Part shown: positions 20,201 to 23,024 of the stretch, piece after piece | How the letters are laid out: each line of letters opens with the position of its first letter | How positions within the stretch are numbered: the stretch's first letter is position 1 | Source of the DNA: Amoebophrya sp. AT5.2 | Lineage: Eukaryota > Sar > Dinophyceae > Syndiniales > Amoebophryaceae | DNA length: 23,024 nucleotides | Direction of reading: 5' to 3' | Assembly (NCBI GenBank): GCA_005223375.1 | Contig: RXOD01004394.1 | Location: forward strand, 1-23,024 | Notes under the pieces: model-generated | What the model was told of the DNA's origin: nothing | The model's input: the letters and a program-made list of their open reading frames with translations, nothing else | The model's database searches: none | Program-made: the position numbers and the translations under genes

Positions 20201-20792
20201 ATACTCCTTGCACGATGTCGATGTTGTGAAAACGGTATGAAAGAATGCCTACCCGTCCTGGTTGCAGTTGCATTTTTAGCTAATTTCTGCTGCTGCTGAC
20301 GTTTTCGTTTTGTTGCAATGTTGAGGCTCAAAATCAGTGTCGATCCTGCTCTTTCCTTGCGATTCCGAGTCGGGTAAATCAAAAATTTAAATTACAGGCA
20401 TCGAGTGCACCGAATCTTGCGACGAAAGAAATCCCGCCGATGTTGCATCTTCTGGTGAGTCGAGTGCAGCGGCCCCGTCGGAAGATAATGCGGGCGGTTA
20501 CCACCGGGTGATCTTGACACTCGTTATTTCGCTGCTGCTTCTTGCGACCGCCGGCGCGGTCGGTTACTACCACTACTACTACGCGGGTGGCGGTGCCGTT
20601 GGTACCGGCACCGGAGCCCAGGCTGCGAGAGAAGACGCAGACGGTGCATCTGATGAGGAAGCAATGTCGCCTGCAGATGCGGACTACAGTCATAGAGCAC
20701 TGGGAGAAGATACTAGAGAAAGCCAAGCGTCGAAAATATCGTCTGCTACTCCGCAGCCGTCCGGGACCGGCGAATCAAGCGACGGTGGTTGA
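14210..20792 (+). CDS. Large type I membrane protein with PAN/Apple-like module, two exons
   Basis: Exon 1 is 14210-20192 and exon 2 is 20398-20792; phases agree (1 nt + 2 nt), giving about 2,125 residues. The ATG at 14210 is the first in frame (a second follows at 14219). A basic n-region precedes a hydrophobic core (VSCAWWWLLCVVFAAG, residues about 29-45), suggesting a signal peptide or anchor. The ectodomain has a charged, Arg-rich N-part; a Gly-rich stretch; a Cys-containing region (about 545-820); long acidic disorder; Tyr/Gln/Pro-rich sequence; a PAN/Apple-like Cys pattern (about 1585-1765); and a membrane-proximal domain of unknown family. Exon 2 encodes two Cys, one transmembrane helix (about 2032-2051) and a short Ser/Glu tail ending in TGA. 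It is probably a cell-surface or secretory-pathway adhesin-like protein; PAN modules bind protein or sugar ligands. The exact function is unknown. Confidence 0.75.
16312..16347 (+). repeat. Poly-serine (TCG/TCC/TCA/TCT) tract
   Basis: About eleven consecutive serine codons encoded mostly by TCG, TCC, TCA and TCT lie in the ectodomain of the type I protein, in a variable loop after the Cys-containing region begins. Confidence 0.7.
18955..19505 (+). other. PAN/Apple-like domain with an N-glycosylation-rich insertion
   Basis: The pattern is GHEC-A...TIGVC-x2-IC-x5-ECRGF, then DCKIF and TTCYV, which resembles the spacing of PAN/Apple domains. The insertion at about 19127-19329 separates ECRGF from DCKIF. 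It is almost pure Asn/Ser/Thr/Ala and holds about ten N-x-S/T sequons (NSS, NST, NVS, NAT, NAS, NTT and others). Assignment to PAN is from the Cys pattern only. Confidence 0.55.
20193..20397 (+). other. Intron of the type I membrane-protein gene
   Basis: This 205-nt segment starts GTACTTGTAT and ends in an AT-rich tract with TTACAG. It splits a Gly codon (G|GC), so the product reads VVEIRG-IECTESCDERN. The first exon alone would end in a chance Cys-rich tail and lack a membrane anchor. The downstream exon supplies a textbook transmembrane helix, which supports the splice. Confidence 0.75.
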
Positions 20793-21449
20793 GCAGTGGT
20801 CAGAGACAGTCTCACTGTCACTATGTTGTAAGAAAGGGGTGCCGCGGTCGCTGCGGCGACGCCAAAACCATGCTTTTCTATGTTTGTAATTGTATGTGTG
20901 CAACGACACCCGTTTCCTCCCGCCTCGTCGCTTCTCGAGGGCGGGGCTGCTCGTGCAGATGCCAAGTCTATGGCTTCCTATACGCAGCGATCATCCGACA
21001 TCTCCTTGTTCGTGGACAATTTCATTTTGCAGACGAATAGACCATAACCCAACGAATTCTAGCCGAGAACAGAAGAAGGAAGAAGAAGAACGTAATGCTA
21101 ATGGATGCCGATGACGAGGTTGAAGTTGATGACCACGTCGGCCAGATCCAGAATATCCGCGTCGTGTTCGTGCTCGTCGTCCGATTCCGTGGTCACCACA
21201 GGCACTGACTGGTCATTCGATAAATCACGACAATCGATAAATGCAAATCTTCAGCTAGTACTGCTACATCAACATAGCTTCCCATATATCCAGCATGGCC
21301 ACCATGCATGGTGGCCGCCTAGAGCTACTTCTACACGGGATTTGCACTTCCAATTTCGACTTTAACTCCGACAACTCTTCTCAAGCAGGATAGCCGAGCA
21401 AAAGGTCGTAGTCGAGTCACGACATAAATTTCATCTGCGACTACGTTTT
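20793..21449. other. Spacer upstream of the photolyase gene
   Basis: This 657-bp stretch has no supported gene. It holds a purine-rich GAAGAAG run near 21070-21090, a direct repeat TCGATAAAT (21217-21225 and 21234-21242) and a perfect 20-bp palindrome (21297-21316). It should include the 3' untranslated region of the membrane-protein gene and the promoter of the photolyase gene. Confidence 0.55.
21297..21316. promoter_or_regulatory. Perfect 20-bp palindrome upstream of the photolyase
   Basis: GGCCACCATGCATGGTGGCC equals its own reverse complement over 20 bases with no spacer. It sits about 134 bp before the photolyase ATG, in an otherwise unstructured spacer, so it could be a binding site for a dimeric regulator. 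It could also be chance or a recombination remnant; no known factor is claimed. Confidence 0.4.
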
Positions 21450-22779
21450 ATGCTTTTTACCAGGCAAATACCAAGAATACCACGACATATCTTGCCATCG
21501 ATTCGGTCGTCTAACTTCTGTCTAACACCCCCCGCATCTGCACGTGCACCTGCATATTCGCATCGTTATCACTCGAGCGCCATTTCGTCATTGTCGTGGT
21601 GTTCAGAAAAAATACAGCCTTCGAACACCATCATGTCATCATCTGCAAAGCGTGCCTCCACGGGCAGTGCTGCGTCGCCCGCCTCGAAGCGTATGAAAGC
21701 TGAACCTGAAGCCTATCGGGAACCCGATATTGGCATTCACATCTTCACGCGCGACTTGCGTGCGGACGACAACCGTGCGCTTTTGTACCACTCCGACTAT
21801 GTAAAGGCCGACATCATCCTTCCTGTGTTCGTCTTTACTCCCGAGCAGACGAGGGATTCGGAGTACTTCGGCGAGCACTCCTTCGCCTTCCTACTCGCAG
21901 CGCTGCACGACTTAAATCAGAGCTTGGGGGGGTCGCTGGTGGTCTGCTACGGAAAGCACTCCGAGGTGATTCCCGCGCTTGTGAAGGCGCTGCCTCACGT
22001 GAAATACGTTAGTATCGCGGAGGATTATACGCCGTACGCAAAGCTGCGCGAGAAGGCGATTCGGGAGGCAATTGCCAGCCACTTTGGCAAAAAGGTGTGG
22101 TTTAAGGTCGTGGAGACGCACAACATCACGACTGGGCCGGGGGCCCTTGATGGCGAGGGCGGGCTGCACGGGCTCCGGTCTCGTACGGGCACGAAGTACA
22201 AGGTTTTCACCCCCTTCTACAACGCCGCGAAGAAGATCGACGTCGACACCGGGCAGCACTTGGGGACACTAAAAATGAGGCTTGCGCGTTGTTTGGAACC
22301 CTCGCTCTTCACTCCCCTAACGGGAGACGCCCTGCCGTTTGGCTACTCGCTGGAGCAGGCCGAGAGCGATTACATCAAGGCGCACAAGGGCCTCGTCGCT
22401 GCGTATCGTGGTCTTCCGCCTCCCGCGCCGGGGGCAGCTGCTGACAAGAACAAGCAGCGCAAGCACAACCTCGGCGTCGACGTCCCCGCCACGCGCCAGG
22501 CCGCGATTTCCCGGCTGAAGACGTACCCGTTTTCTCAGTACGCGCACAACCGCGATCGAAACATCAGTCCATGCACTCTGCTCTCGCCACACTTCAAGTT
22601 CGGACTGATCTCGCCGAGTGAGGCGTTCCACATAGTCAAACACCGGAAAGACTGCAACGAAGCGGCGAAGGAAGGGTTCATCCGGCAGCTGTACTGGCGC
22701 GATTTCTACCAGTACATCACGCTGCACTTCCCGTGGGTACTGGCCGGGATGCGGAACGTGGAAGTCGCGGGAGGAGGAG
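21450..22779 (+). CDS. DNA photolyase/cryptochrome family protein, first exon, 3' partial
   Basis: Photolyases use blue light and FADH- to split pyrimidine dimers; cryptochromes are related photoreceptors. After an extension, the antenna-domain start is visible at residues about 94-110 (DIGIHIFTRDLRADDNRAL). The flavin domain follows at about 364-388 (YAHNRDRNISPCTLLSPHFKFG) and then RQLYWRDFYQYITLHFP. The sequence resembles class I CPD photolyases more than class II or the (6-4) group, but the specificity-determining C-terminal half is missing. The exon ends in phase 1 at GAG|GTACGT (22780), and the gene continues beyond the window. Residues 1-61 are Arg/Ser-rich with few acidic residues, like a mitochondrial presequence. 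A second ATG at 21633 would give a form starting MSSSAKRAS with a short basic patch (SKRMK), so dual targeting is possible. Confidence 0.85.
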
Positions 22780-22874
22780 GTACGTATTTCAATAAAATGA
22801 AAATTTTGATGTAGGGCTACGCTAGCGCTAGGGCCACTTACAGTGAAGTGATCTGCGGACGGGGCGGACAAGGA

Positions 22875-22943
22875 AGTGCAGCGTGACGTACTGGTAGAAA
22901 TCGCTGTACTGGCGCGATTTCTACCAGTACGTCACGCTGCACT
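22875..22943. repeat. Perfect 30-bp inverted repeat made of photolyase exon sequence
   Basis: The left arm (22875-22904) is the exact reverse complement of the right arm (22914-22943), with a 9-nt loop (TGTACTGGC). The right arm and loop belong to a 41-bp segment (22903-22943) that matches exon bases 22688-22728 at 40 of 41 positions. The single difference changes the ATC (Ile) codon to GTC (Val). Both hairpin arms carry the changed base, so the inverted copy derives from the intronic copy or the reverse. Confidence 0.9.
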
Positions 22944-23024
22944 ATGGCGGGACCAGATGGTAAGTGACCAACTGGTAAGTACTCTGTAATGGGTTCCCTT
23001 GGGTGGCGAGTGCGGTAAGGCGCT
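22944..23024 (+). repeat. Insertion and apparent resumption of the exon copy
   Basis: After the direct copy stops matching at 22943, about 50 bases follow that contain two donor-like motifs, GTAAGT at 22960-22965 and at 22975-22980. Then TTCCCTTGGGT (about 22994-23004) resembles the exon continuation TTCCCGTGGGT (22728-22738) at 10 of 11 bases. The copy may therefore continue, broken by an insertion, past the edge. The match is short, so this is tentative. Confidence 0.4.

Larger units (their letters stand above)
22780..23024 (+). other. Intron of the photolyase gene (start), running to the window edge
   Basis: It begins GTACGTATTTC right after GGAGGAG. The open frame reads only ten more codons before a TAG, which supports splicing. 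The acceptor is not certain. An acceptor-like CTTACAG ends at 22844 but leads to an immediate in-frame stop. The segment contains the exon-derived hairpin described separately. Confidence 0.6.

Overview
The window looks like nuclear DNA of a unicellular eukaryote, not a bacterium or a virus. It holds very long GC-rich reading frames for low-complexity proteins, consensus GT...AG introns, AT-richer spacers of 0.6 to 1.5 kb, a PH domain, an extracellular PAN/Apple-like domain and a protein with a mitochondrial-type presequence. All four recognisable genes lie head to tail on the + strand. Such one-directional gene rows with few introns fit an alveolate, perhaps a dinoflagellate or syndinian (Amoebophrya-like) protist. 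That placement is an inference of moderate to low confidence, and no organism-specific marker such as a spliced-leader gene is visible.

Layout: (1) 1-8811 is the 3' part of a giant gene, open at the left edge, encoding at least 2,936 residues of an unrecognised Ser/Gly/Ala-rich protein with three nested repeat families. (2) 8812-10309 is a non-coding spacer. (3) 10310-13509 is a two-exon gene for a protein with a PH domain interrupted by a very long insertion, and a possible further exon follows at 13636-13850. (4) 14210-20792 is a two-exon gene for a type I membrane protein of about 2,125 residues. It has a signal sequence, a large Cys-containing glycosylatable ectodomain, a PAN/Apple-like module, one transmembrane helix encoded by the second exon, and a short tail. 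(5) 20793-21449 is a spacer with a perfect 20-bp palindrome. (6) 21450-22779 is the first exon of a photolyase/cryptochrome family gene, which runs off the right edge.

The most unusual structure is at the right end. Just inside the photolyase intron, a 41-bp piece of the exon for the conserved flavin-domain segment YWRDFYQY recurs almost identically. It is accompanied by an inverted copy of 30 bp of itself, giving a perfect 30-bp-stem hairpin with a 9-nt loop. The direct copy appears to resume after an insertion carrying two GTAAGT donor-like motifs.

No functional link between the four genes is evident. The photolyase acts in light-dependent DNA repair or light sensing, the PH protein probably at membranes through phosphoinositides, and the type I protein at the cell surface or in the secretory system. 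The giant repeat protein has no recognised role.
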